A stretch of DNA of 64,000 nt from Odiellus spinosus (GCA_963920705.1 OY987225.1:5525372-5589371); one strand, 5' to 3'; shown: positions 45,740 to 56,185, counted from the first letter of the stretch. Numbers and translations are program-made. The notes: a model not told the origin generated them from the sequence alone.

Positions 45740-48700
45740 ATGAGTAGCCAAGAATCGGACAGCGATCTGGATGAACAGCCATTAGATTTAAGTTTAAAAA
45801 GTAACCCAAAACAATTTTATTCTATTTATAAAATTCTAGCTAAACACTCGCGGAAATACAAATGTCAGCAGATAGAAGGTAAAGTGCGCTTCAAAAATTT
45901 GGATCAAATTAAACTGACTGAAATTCACGAGACTTTTGTCAGTATTATAAACTCTTTACTGTACGAATTGTTACGGGACTATCAAGGGTACAATCGAGTA
46001 CGTTTCTGTATTCGCTCGGATGAATTGGATAGTCCGATTAACCAAGCCTTTATGAACATAAATGACCTAACAGCCGAGAGAGTTATTCGAGCTATTAGTC
46101 AAGTAGCGCAATCGAACCAAAACTTTCATCTTGAGAGTTCACTAACTTTTGACGTGGTTCTATTACAATGTGACGTCCCAGTTGGAACTCTCCAAAAAGG
46201 TTTGAATCGTCGAAATATTGTCCTTTTGATACGTTTATTAAAATCAATCCCAATTACATTTATCTGGAAAATGATGATCATTTATGTTTCGGCCGAGCTT
46301 TGGCTATTGGTATCTTTTTAGCCGACCTCCGGGTCGAGAAAAGAAAGAACAAAGCCTTCAAACCGAGCAAAGACCAGACGTATTACTTTAGGGATCTTAA
46401 AGATAGTGCGAAGGATGTACAGAAACGTGAAGCTCTACTCTTATACCATAATGCCAAAATCGAACCAGGGGCCGTTAACTTGAAAAGTATCGAAAAATTC
46501 CAACACTTTCTGGTTGACTATCAAATTGTCATTATTCGATTAGAAAATATTAATGAATTTTATTTTCGCGGTCCCTGGCGTGAAAAACAAATTTTTATGG
46601 TTATTGTCAACGATCACGTGCACATATTGAAGGATTATCATTGTCTGAAGGGTGGGTCATCCTATTGTCCCAAATGCTTAAAGATTTTTACACGCTATAG
46701 TCAAAGTAAAGAACACGATTGCGAGACGCGTGTGAATTGTAGAAGATGTCGTATGTTAAACGTTTTTCACGAGGAAATTAACATTCCGTTACAGAGATGT
46801 CGCGACTGTGGGCGTTACTTTAGAGGTCCAGATTGCTTCAATTTACATTTAGCTAACGGCACGTGTAAAAATTTTAAACGTTGCGTAAAATGCGGATTAG
46901 AATTGAAAGACAATCACGAATGTTCGAGACCCTGTAAAAATTGTCGGAGAAAACACGAAAAAAACCGTTGTTACGTCATGCCTTTGGATACCAAGTACGA
47001 AAAGAGACGTTATTGTTATTTTGACACTGAGACTGTGACCAAAAATAACGAACATGTCCCAGTTCTGTTGGTTAGCGCCATGGAAAATGAAGAAGACGGA
47101 TAATACACCTACAGTATTTTCCAAGGGTATAAACTGCATTGACCAGTTTATGGCGTACCTCTTCCAAACGAAAGATACCTATATTCAACACGCCACGAAA
47201 CGTATGAAGAAAACGGTTCCAGTCTTTGAAAACGTAACATTAATCGCTCACAATTTTATGGGCTTTGATAGTTTCTTCATTCTAAACGCCTTATTAAAAA
47301 TGTCCATTACCCCTGATGTTGTCTTTAAAGGTAGCAAGCTGCTGGCCATCTTTCTGAACCAACAAAAAATGAAATTCTTGGATTCCTTTAATTTTGTGGC
47401 TCAACCTTTAAGATCGTTTCCCGCCACGTTTTCATTGGGGGAAAGCAAAAAAGAATTTTTCCCCTATACTTTTCATACTGAAGACACGTTAGATTACGTC
47501 GGGCCTCCCCCTAGCAAAGACTATTTTCAACCTGAATACATGAAAGAAAAAGATTACGCCGAGTTTAGCCATTGGTACGAAGAGAAGAAAAAGCAACCAG
47601 TCTATAATTTACGCGAAGAATTGGAGTATTACACAATCATGGATGTCAAGGTGTTACAACAACGAATGGATACCTTTCGAAGATTATTCCAGCAAGAAAC
47701 CGCTTACGACGTTATGAACATGAATGCTTTGACCATTGCCGGGGCTTGTACTAACATATTTCTGCACAAGTACCTGGAAGAATTTAATTTAGGCGTTGTT
47801 CCGGCAAACGGATATGGAAACAATGTCAATCAAAGTCAAGCCGCATTAAAGTGGTTGGCCTGGGAAGCGGAGCAACGTAACATCGACATACAAACCACCT
47901 TATCGTTGGGGGGTGAAAAGAAAATTGGTCGTTTTGCGGTTGACGGGTATTGCGCTAATCCAGAAATCATTTTTCAATACGACGGGGATTTTTTCACGGA
48001 TGCCCGCTTCATACAAAGGGTAGCCAGTGGAATCCTTTGATACAAGATTCTTTCAAAAACCTGTACGAAAGAACTTTAGATCGAGATGACGCCATCAAAG
48101 CCGACGCCCCCAATGCCGAATACGTCCGAATCTGGAGCTGCGAATGGGAAGAAATGCTGAAGACTAACCATGAGTTAAAAACATTCTGCAAATCTTTATC
48201 TTTTCGCGAGCCAATTGGTCCGAAATCCGCTTTATACGGCGGTCGGACAGAAGGTCTCGTTTTGTACCGAAAGGCTCAACCGGATGAGAAGATCTTATTC
48301 TACGATATAATGAGTCTTTACCCCTTTGTCTGTAAGTACCGTGACTATCCAAAGTTACACCCGGAAGTAATTAAAAAAAATTTTAATTACGAAACAAATT
48401 TTTATTTTGGATTAATGTCTTGCAAGATTTTGGCACCAAAAAACGCCTATATACCAGCCTTACCTTTTCGAACAAGGGGTAAACTTTTCTTTGCCTTATG
48501 TAAGACATGCGTGGAAAACGATCTTGAGTCTTGCACCCACAGTGACCAAGAAAGGGCTTTCGACGGCTGCTGGACGAGTGTTGAAATATACAATGCCGTG
48601 GAATTTGGATACGTCATAATGGAAATTTTCGAAGTTCATCACTACGCTGAAAGATACCGCTACGTTAAAGGGGAGGATCCAGGTTTCTTTGGAGGGTACA

Positions 48701-50083
48701 TCAATAACTTTTTGAAGCTGAAAATTCAAAATTCGGGATGGCCGAGAGAAGTGAAAACGGAAGCCGAAAAATCGGAATATTTGAAGGCGATCAAGGAGAG
48801 GGAAGACATTGATATAAAAGCTGAGGATGTGACGTGCAACACCCCTCTCAGAACTCTTGCCAAGCTAGCGCTCAACTGCAATTGGGGACGTCACTGCATG
48901 TCCCACGACGGTCTTTGTCAAAACCTACGAATCCTACATATCCATTGTCACAGACCCGACTATCGAACCTTTCAATGACGAAGTTTGTATGTTGTCTTAC
49001 AAGTTCAAGAAAGATTTTTGTCCGACGTACTACAAAGGCTCGCCAGTGGTTGGTTGCTTCGTTAGCTCCTATGGTCGCATTGTCTTGTTTCAAACTTTGC
49101 AACAGTTGGGGACCAGGATTTTATATTATGACACTGACTCGGTTTTTTTTGTCCGAAAGAACAATGACGAAACAAATTTTCCACCCCTCGGTCAATTTAT
49201 GGGAGACTGGACCGACGAAGTTCCGGGTACTTATATCACTGGCCAAATTCAAGAATTTCATGATTTGGAGGCAAATGAAATTTTGAAATACAATCAGAAG
49301 ATGGAGTATACCATCTTAACGGGAGAGAATCCGATAGGGGCTGATGACCTCACTCCCGATCTTTGGGAGATGATGGAAAAGGCAGTAATTTTATCCATTT
49401 CAGAAATATCTCCCCAATCGAAACCTTTGCTAGTTAATCCGCTGAAATCAATCGCTATAGAACCATTGTCTAATGAATTGATAACACTTAATTCCAATGA
49501 ATCGGTCGCGATTGTTAATGACAACTCCTCTGATCCATTGAATATAACTGGTATCAATTTATTAAATAATGATTCTATTGCGAAAGATTTGAAAAGAAAA
49601 ACCAGCGATTGGTTCGATTCCGAAAATATTTTTTTGAGCTCGAATAATTCCCCGCTATCTAAAATCACGCCCGAATCTAACCCCTCGGCAGTTTCTACTT
49701 TGAAATCGATCTCAGCAGAAACATCCTCTAATAAATTATTAGCACTTAATTCCAATGAATCAGTCGAAATTGTTAATAACAATTCCGCTGATTCATTGAA
49801 ATTAACTGATATTTATTTATTAGAAAATGAGTATATTGAAAGTGATTTAAAAAGAAAAGCTGACGACTGGTTTGATTCGGACAATATTTTTATGAACTCG
49901 GATATCTCCCAGGACTCTGAGTCAGATTCAAAGACCCCACCCGAGAAGAGCTGTAGATGGAGCGACAGCGAATTCAATAATTTAAACTCGGAAAAACATT
50001 TGTTCGGTTTAAATTTTGAGTCGCACTCGAATTCCGAAGACGATTCGAATTCAAAGCACGGAGTGTCCGAGACGCCAATTTAG
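45740..50083 (+). pseudogene. Protein-primed family B DNA polymerase of the virus-like cluster, frameshifted
   Basis: A full-length pPolB region of about 1,440 codons. The leader (45,740-46,245) is acidic at first. DDHLCFGRALAIG follows, then Cys/His modules (CPKCLKIF, CRRC, CRDCG, CVKCG, CKNC). Exonuclease motifs: YCYFDTETV, LIAHNFMGFDSFFI, YTIMDVKVL. Polymerase motifs: FYDIMSLYPFV (A), KLALNCNWG (B) and YYDTDSVFF (C). All catalytic acids are present, unlike the copy at 7-11 kb. The frame changes near 46,240, 47,090, 47,990 and 48,890, the latter two at homopolymer runs. The C-terminal 230 residues are a Ser/Asn/Asp-rich tail with two related blocks. No integrase, capsid or packaging ATPase lies nearby. 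Confidence 0.92.
49420..49905 (+). repeat. Two diverged blocks of about 85-95 codons in the PolB tail
   Basis: Block 1 has LNSNESVAIVNDNS, then DLKRKTSDWFDSENIF. Block 2 has LNSNESVEIVNNNS, then DLKRKADDWFDSDNIF. Each block is preceded by a Pro/Ser segment with LKSI. The duplication is in frame and diverged, so it is old. Such a tail is unusual for a pPolB. Confidence 0.8.
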
Positions 50084-50435
50084 GAAACGGGAGACTATCA
50101 TTTCAACTCTGGTAGAGAAGTTTATTTAAGCCCGTTCAAAAGACCATTTCCCGAGCTTACTCCTATTGCGGAATCACCAATAAGCCATCCATGAACGAGA
50201 CAAAATCCAAAATAAAAAACGGCCCTTTTAGTAGTAAAGAAGCCCCCTTCAGGAGTGAAAACCTGTTTATTAAGACACCAAAGGGTTATGTCAAAGGTTA
50301 AAGGTTAAAGGTCAAAAATGTCAAAAAAACATAGACATATATATGAAACCCCCGCTTATCATCTTTTACTTTTACACGCCAGGGGTAGATAGTGTGTTTC
50401 GTTGTAGTATTTGAAAGCGAATTATACGGTTAAAA

Positions 50436-50750
50436 ATGGGCGAAGAAACTGGTCGCGTCTCGTTGGAGCCTTGTCAGTGTTGTCGATGGAAACGTTTCGT
50501 TTATCACGATTCTTATTGCCTAAGACATTGGAAATATTTTGCCCGAGTATTTATAACGCCTATTGCCTTACCGATTGGTATAATTAGACCAATTTACAAT
50601 CGAGATGCGCTATACATCTTCGAGTCTACTTATCATATTCTCGGATTGCTACTAATTATGCCGTATATTTGGGAGATCTACGACAGTTCGTCTTTGAACA
50701 ATCGATGCCGTCGGTGTTATGGTTACATCATTCGAAGGGCTAAACGATAG
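50436..50750 (+). CDS. Gene W1: small Cys-rich protein with two hydrophobic segments
   Basis: A complete 104-residue frame. It starts with a cysteine cluster (EPCQCCRW) and has a hydrophobic stretch (FITPIALPIGII), a second one (HILGLLLIMPYIW) and a basic Cys end (NRCRRCYGYIIRRAKR). It could be a small two-pass membrane protein with Cys-rich tails on the same side. I do not recognise the family. A near-identical, stop-containing copy is W3 at 60,065-60,379. It follows PolB on the same strand and converges on V2. Confidence 0.68.
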   Translation: MGEETGRVSLEPCQCCRWKRFVYHDSYCLRHWKYFARVFITPIALPIGIIRPIYNRDALYIFESTYHILGLLLIMPYIWEIYDSSSLNNRCRRCYGYIIRRAKR

Positions 50751-50893
50751 TCTGAAATAGTATGTTAAATAAATTTGATACAATAAAAAATTGATTGTGA
50801 AAAAAATATTTGTTTTTATTTCATATACGGTTATAAATTTCGTCATATTCTTTTTGATACACAGAATCATTTGAAAACACTTTTCCACGCGGA

Positions 50894-51608
50894 TTATAAA
50901 ACCATGCTTTTTTTTAAGGCGTCCACTTGCGGGCGTAAAAACTGTCCGTCTTGTTGAGATGCGTAGTTACAACAATGGGTATCTCCTAGCCAGATGATTA
51001 TTTGTAATATCTCCATTAATTTGGCGATGTTCATTAAATAACCGTTACATCCACTGGATTTGTTTAAAGTCTTGTTTTTAATTATTAACGTCGACCGTAA
51101 CTCGTAGAGAATCTTTATCAATGCCGTGTTGATAACTCCTTCTACAGTGGTTTTAGAATGACATATATACCCGAGTATATAAGAGGCTTCGTGGAAATTT
51201 TCGCATTTATGAATTTCCGATTCTGAATATTTATGAATGATCCCTAAAGAACATTCGGTTTGTAATATATACCGACCGCAATCTCGACTATCGATAAATT
51301 CGAACATCGTGAAACTAGGGCTAACTTGAATACGTAATCCGATAGTTATACCAGTTTGATTTTTTTATCATTTCGTTGCATACAAAAACGCGTATTATAT
51401 GTTTTAAATATTCCGATTCAGTTTCCGCATTATTGTTATTTATAACTTCAACTAGCGCTAAGGTTCCTAACCTCGGTACTTTAGAAGTTAAATTTTCCAC
51501 GAGGCATGTTTTACAGCCGTTATGGTACGAAAAGTAGACCGGCATATACAAATGGTAGTAATTCTGAAGAAAATCCATTTGTCCATAGTCCGCTTCAAAC
51601 AGATCCAT
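50894..51608 (-). pseudogene. Gene V2, unit 1 (unknown function), frameshifted
   Basis: Two frames, 51,608-51,321 and 51,307-50,894, form one gene. The break is at a run of A where the 59 kb copy has one base fewer and stays open. The protein starts MDLFEADYGQMDFLQ and has HNGCKTCLVENL, DSRDCGRYIL and a C-terminal GYLMNIAKLMEILQ..LGDTHCCNYA stretch. I do not recognise the family. It lies 4 bp after V1 on the same strand, so the two are probably co-transcribed. The frame also ends early at a run of T near 50,910 compared with the other copy. Confidence 0.65.
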
Positions 51609-51611
51609 CTT

Positions 51612-51973
51612 TTAATCTTTTAGATAACGACAGCAGTATTCTTGATTTTCCTCTTCCTCGAAGAAAATGCACGGACTTCTATAGCGGTTTTCGTGCGAAG
51701 AATACGTATCGCAATTGATACAAAAGCGCGAGGCGGGGAGTAGGTTAAGGTAGCTCGATGGTATTGTAAGGTTAAGAACACAACCTCTCTGAATGTATAT
51801 AGCGTGTTTATAGCTCAGACAGTCCTTGTTAATGCAGTAGTGAATAGAGCCACCGCTTATTGGTAATGTAACTTCGCACACGTCCGAGCACCAGAAACAC
51901 GGAACTACTTGCCGCGGCCGAATTTCCGTCTCCCCGTCCCGGATCAAGCGTCTAAATTGTTGCCTTGTAAAAG
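51612..51973 (-). CDS. Gene V1, unit 1: Cys-rich protein, 3' exon
   Basis: An exon begins after a T-rich acceptor (TTTTTTTCAG) at 51,973. It encodes a Cys-rich domain: CFWCSDVCEV, HYCINKDCLSY, FCINCDTY and EYCCRY. Paired CxxC knuckles suggest zinc ribbons. There is no ATG in this exon, so an upstream exon must supply the start; I could not place it with confidence in 51,980-52,100. The sequence is nearly identical to V1 at 58,869-59,236. The function is unknown; a nucleic-acid-binding or regulatory role is only a guess. Confidence 0.62.
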
Positions 51974-52302
51974 CTGAAAAAAATTATGTCAGACAACGCC
52001 TAAAAACAAAAATACACTGACCCCGAAATAACAACGTGCTGTTTACTACTAACCCGGAAAAGAAAACAGTCTGTACCCTGAGGGTTTTTTCTCAGCGTTG
52101 ATTTTAAAGTATATAAGGCTGTTGGAAATATATTTGGATAAAAGCCTGATCGAGAAAGTACGTTTTTTTTCACGCTCGCCGCGGATTATTTTACGATTTG
52201 GAGATTTATTTCAACTGTTATATACCAAGTAAGAAGTTTTATTATAAATTTTTTCGCCAACCCGATGTTTGGATTAATATTTAAATAATACAATTTAAAG
52301 AG

Positions 52303-52856
52303 ATGGATAAGGGTGTAGAAGAAAAGGACACGGATCAGGGGGAAACTGATGAAGAGCTGGAGTTTGAAAACGAGTCTTGGCTAGGGTCTGACTCTGGCGA
52401 AGACGCGCTTGAGCTCGGGTAAGCTGTACTATTAATATCATAATTAGTTAACTACTGAATTTATGCTAGAAATTGAAAAAATGTTCTAGGAATTTCGAAT
52501 CTCCAGCCTCCCCTGATCCAGATTACTACAACAATTTCATCGCGGAACAGGAGAAGATGGATGATGTAGAAAGGAATAAGGTCTAGAGAAATCTATGAAA
52601 GGTATAGAAAAAGCTTTGAGAGCCTGAGAGAATACATTGGCGATTAAATTATACTCTTTATTATAACAGCCCCTGTAAAAGTGGTTCAACCCTTTTACTT
52701 CAAAGCTCGCTGGGTAGTATATAGATAGGGGTAAATTTCTTAACGTATTTTTAGTGCCTCTGCAAAATTCCGAGACTACTAAAGAGGTTGAAGAGCTCTA
52801 TAATGTTTTAGGGGATGTTTCGTTACCCTATCCTAATTCAGAGAATGAAGCTAGGG
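52303..52856 (+). pseudogene. Acidic spliced gene, unit 2, frameshifted
   Basis: Exon 1 (52,303-52,418) encodes MDKGVEEKDTDQ and ESWLGSDSGEDALELG, then a GTAAGC donor. Exon 2 starts at 52,490 (FESPASPDPDYYNNFIAEQ). Compared with the 63.1 kb copy it lacks 14 bp near 52,580, so its frame breaks. Exon 3 (52,755-52,856) gives NSETTKEVEELYNVLG and is followed by a GTAAG donor. The TATATAAGG box is at 52,110-52,118. The intron 2 sequence (ACAGCCCCTGTAAAAGTG) is shared with the 58.4 and 63.6 kb copies. The protein would be strongly acidic. Function unknown. Confidence 0.62.
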
Positions 52857-53012
52857 GTAAGAAAAAAACAATATATATGTTTTTTAAAATCTTTTATTTT
52901 AAAACATATTAGTTTTTATTTTTTATTTCTTTGGCGCTTTCGCCCACGCACAGTTTTTTTTTTTTGTTTTTCAGTTTTAAAAAGTTAAAAAAAAAATTTC
53001 CGCACTTAGCGA

Positions 53013-53064
53013 CGGACTGGGTGTAGAATTTAAAAAAGTTGGTAATTTTCCAACACCCAGTCCG
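53013..53064. terminator. Conserved stem-loop at the convergent acidic/X gene ends
   Basis: CGGACTGGGTGT (53,013-53,024) pairs perfectly with ACACCCAGTCCG (53,053-53,064) across a 28-base AT-rich loop that includes the X2 stop codon. The same stem occurs at 58,167-58,215 with one mismatch, and its non-coding arm is seen again at 63,973. It could aid 3' end formation of both genes, or be a replication or recombination signal. Confidence 0.55.
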
Positions 53065-53880
53065 CGTACACCTGCGCGCTTTCTCGCGCGCACTTTATCT
53101 TTACACCATCGTGCAAACTTCACGGGTTTGATGCCCATGGGACGGCGGGGCATCCGTATTTATCAAGGTCTTCGACCGCCGCTCCGATCAGCTCGGCCGC
53201 TAGTAAAGTCTTCTCGTGCCCCTTGCAGAGAATTTTTTTATAGCCATTTAAGGCTTTGCAATGGGGCACAAGACTGGTGTATGGTAAAGCCCCCGCCGCC
53301 CAGTTGAGCCCGGTGAGATTGGTGATGGCGAATGAGTTCGATTTCCGGACTGGGGTGGATACTTCACTCAAGGCGTAAGGTGACACGTATGACGAGTGTT
53401 CGAGTACCTTGGTGATTTACCCATCCCCACATCCGCACTTCATAAAGCTAACAGCCGCCAGCTCTTTAGCCACGAAATCGGCATGTTTTTTCCCCTTGCG
53501 GGGGCTGAATACGGGACGCCCCCGCAAGTAAATTACTTCTACAACAACAATATCCTCCGGTAGATCTATAATATAAAACCTTTTTTTTAGAACAACGAAT
53601 GAGGAACCCACCTCCCCATTTTGTGGGAATCAAAAACCTGATTTATGTTATTTACAACCCTGCTCTACTCGGCTACTACTACGCTAATCTAAAATTGTAA
53701 TCATCGTTTCGTTATATAATTTCTAAACTGTATACGTTGAATTATATTTAAAAACTGTTTAATGATATTTTAATGTATATATATTACTAATTTTGAAAAG
53801 AATAATGTATAAATTGAAACTAAATATTCTAATATTTAAAAAATAAAAAAGTACTTACAAGTTTGCGTAGCGGCGTTCAT
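53030..53880 (-). pseudogene. Gene X2 of the virus-like cluster, two in-frame stops
   Basis: The 22-bp exon 1 (53,880-53,859, MNAATQT plus one base) has a GTAAGT donor. Exon 2 runs 53,565-53,030. Motifs shared with X1 and X3 are VIYLRGRPVF, DFVAKELAAVSF, LCKGHEKTLL, CPAVPWASNP and KCARESAQVYADWVLEN. Two stops interrupt the frame: TAA at 53,417-53,419, and TGA at 53,120-53,122 where X1 and X3 have Cys in NPCSMH. The flanks stay in the same frame. The last codons form one arm of the stem-loop. Divergent from Y2. Confidence 0.72.
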
Positions 53881-54609
53881 GGTAGATATTAAGTTTGAAG
53901 TTTTTTAAAAAAAGTTTAAAGTCGGATTAAAACTTGAGAATTTAGAAGTAGATTTTTAGTTTTAAACTTGCAAAATTTTTTAGATTTTTAAGATTAAGTT
54001 AAGATGAAGTCGAAGTTTTCAGAAGACAGCAGCGGATGATCCGGGTTAAAAGCGAGATACTAGTTAAAACGTTTTTTCGATCCTTATATAGTCTAAGATT
54101 TTTTTTTTGATCAAATTATATTTTTTTTTTGTTAGAAAGTTGTTTTAGATCTATTCGCATCATAAAATGTCAGTTAATTCCAGTTATAACTAGTTCCAAA
54201 GCTTGAACTAGAAAATTAACTATTCCAGCTAACTAACATTGGAAGTCCGAACTCGGTTTAAAGGAAGTAAAATCCTCATTTTCTGACAGTTTCAATTTTT
54301 TGATATTATAAATCGTTAAAGATCTATTCGGATCTAAAAATCAGGATAATGCATGTTCCGAAGCTTGAACGTTTGCTAAAATAAAATAGATCCTCGCTTA
54401 TTTGAAAAAAATTTGACCTCGTCTAAAAAAGATAGAAAAATCCGCGTAGGTTGGGCTTTAAGATGTGACCTACATATCAAACTTTTCCAACTAGCCAACT
54501 TAAAAATCCGAACAGGCCAGAGGGCCTCAAATTTTTTTTTCGTCAAAAATACCTATATCAGGTGATATATAAGCCGAAATTTTTAGTCGAAAATATCACA
54601 ACTCTCGCC
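53881..54609. promoter_or_regulatory. Divergent promoter region between X2 and Y2
   Basis: A 730-bp AT-rich spacer. TATATAAG at 54,566-54,573 lies 37 bp ahead of the Y2 ATG. The words AGATCTATTCG, AGCTTGAAC and CGTCTAAAA recur, so it may have a modular upstream region. Confidence 0.5.
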
Positions 54610-55032
54610 ATGGCCGGCAGCTCGAATAAACGAAAAATGGACTTAATCAACACTCTACCGGATCTCTCCGAAGTTGAAGACTGGAAAGCCGAACTAGAAA
54701 GCCATATCCAATCAATGATCGAAGAGTCTACAATCGACAAGCAGGGAGGAATCATTCCTAGATTCGACGTGAAAAGCGATAACTCGACGTATACGATCAA
54801 ACTACCAGCGACCAAGGGCCAGGTCTATTTCGATATTCAGATTTACAATTATTCTGATATAAAAGATGTCTCAGCGTCTCAAATCTGGGAGCAAAGTTCG
54901 AGACGATTGAAGTTCGTCGCCGACGAGGATTCCCAATTGATCAACACGTTGGTCAGCCGAATCGCCCGGGAAATGAGGGAAAATTCCGAAAGAGTTATCG
55001 TCCCACCGATCAAACGTGTGAAGAAAAACTAA
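54610..55032 (+). CDS. Gene Y2 of the virus-like cluster; small nuclear-looking protein
   Basis: A 140-residue intact frame beginning at the ATG of GCCATGGCC (54,610), which has a better start context than the upstream in-frame Met at 54,562. It aligns end to end with Y1: SSNKRK start, LPDLS, DWKAELESHI, QGGIIPRFDV, VYFDIQIYNY and SRIAREMREN, with a basic KRVKK end. Both copies keep basic clusters at each end. No recognised domain. Conservation of two diverged but intact copies suggests selection on the protein before endogenisation. Confidence 0.75.
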   Translation: MAGSSNKRKMDLINTLPDLSEVEDWKAELESHIQSMIEESTIDKQGGIIPRFDVKSDNSTYTIKLPATKGQVYFDIQIYNYSDIKDVSASQIWEQSSRRLKFVADEDSQLINTLVSRIAREMRENSERVIVPPIKRVKKN

Positions 55033-55097
55033 GTATTGATTTTTTTTGTTTGAAAAAACAATAATCAGGTTAGTTAACTTTTTTTTGTGTTTTAAAT

Positions 55098-55704
55098 ATG
55101 GATCCGCCCAGTCTCTTAATTCTAGCAACTAATTGCGTTGTTTATACCGGGCAAAACAAGACGGTTATCCAATTTAGGTTTTAACCCGGTTTTAATTAAA
55201 AACATTTACAAAGCGCACTTAGAATACTGCAATTTTCTTTGGCTCCTCCATGAATTGGACTGGATACACGTAGTGCCATCTAACGTGATTCGTAAATATT
55301 ATATTAATGGAAAATATTGTTCCAAAGTTACAATTTTTAAAAGAATTATCATAATGCACCCGTGGGTTTCGGAATTTGGTTTCTGGCGCTTATCGCCTAA
55401 TCCAAACGATAAACTTGGTATTCAAAAAATATTAAATGAACAAAAATGGCTCAAAAGATTACCCACCTTTATCGATGGATTATATACCACTAATCCCGAT
55501 GTCGTGGTTTATATTCTAAAAAGTCTGAGAAGACAATTAAACGAGAGTTTTAATGAATTAAAGAGTAAATATAACTTTCAACATACGCCCCATTTAAATG
55601 TCGGTGATGGATGGTGTCTATTAGATCGTGATCCAAACCCTCCTGGCATTAACTTTTCTTATATTCAGAGTAACGATTTTATAACGACTGCTTTTAAAGT
55701 CTAG
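55098..55704 (+). pseudogene. Gene Z2 of the virus-like cluster, one frame change
   Basis: It starts MDPPSLLILATNCVV at 55,098 (like MNPPSLVITAVNSVL of Z1). The frame changes near 55,180 and then continues IYKAHLEYCNFLWLL, LDWIHVVPSNVIRKYY, HPWVSEFGFWRLSP and NVGDGWCLLDRDP to the stop at 55,704. It is shorter than Z1 at the C-terminus. PolB does not follow; similarity to the unit 1 order ends here, so this unit is truncated. Confidence 0.7.
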
Positions 55705-55993
55705 TAGCTCATTTTCACGATAGGTGTCGACAGGGGACCTGTAAGCTACCCCCATTCGTGAACGTTGAAACTTTGGCGTACAGTGCAACTTTATAACCTG
55801 AAACCATGACATCTAAATAGAATAATATCCTAACAATTAAACTAAAATAATATTTACGGTCATGCGGTCAGGCTATGTGCTGGTAGGCCTGTAAAAGTAA
55901 ATGAAACAAATTCTAGAAAATTACTTTTCAAAACACATTTTTAATAATACAAAAAAAATATATATATATATATACAAAAAAACAAAAAAAACG
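55705..55993. other. Spacer after the truncated unit 2
   Basis: AT-rich sequence with no coding signal, including a short TA run near 55,960. It separates the viral unit from a GC-rich gene fragment. Confidence 0.5.
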
Positions 55994-56037
55994 TTAGTGT
56001 CCATCGGTGGGGGGTGCCGGGCCGTTCTCGTGCTGAC

Positions 56038-56185
56038 ACATAGCGGAGACGACGATCTCTCTCGCCCCTCCCATTAACACCTCCCGCGCGAGGAAGGCCG
56101 CGCGTGCTGCCACATAGCGGAGACGACAATCTCTCTCGCCCCTCCCATCAACACCTCCCGCGCGAGGAAGGCCGCGCGTGCGACG
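56038..56185. repeat. 74-bp tandem duplication
   Basis: Units 56,038-56,111 and 56,112-56,185 both start ACATAGCGGAGACGAC and differ at only a few positions. The unit length is not a multiple of three, so it shifts the frame of the minus-strand exon it lies in. Confidence 0.9.

Noticed and set aside
49294-49782. Minus-strand ORF of 162 residues
   Set aside because: Antisense of the repetitive PolB tail; its apparent repeats mirror those of the sense frame.
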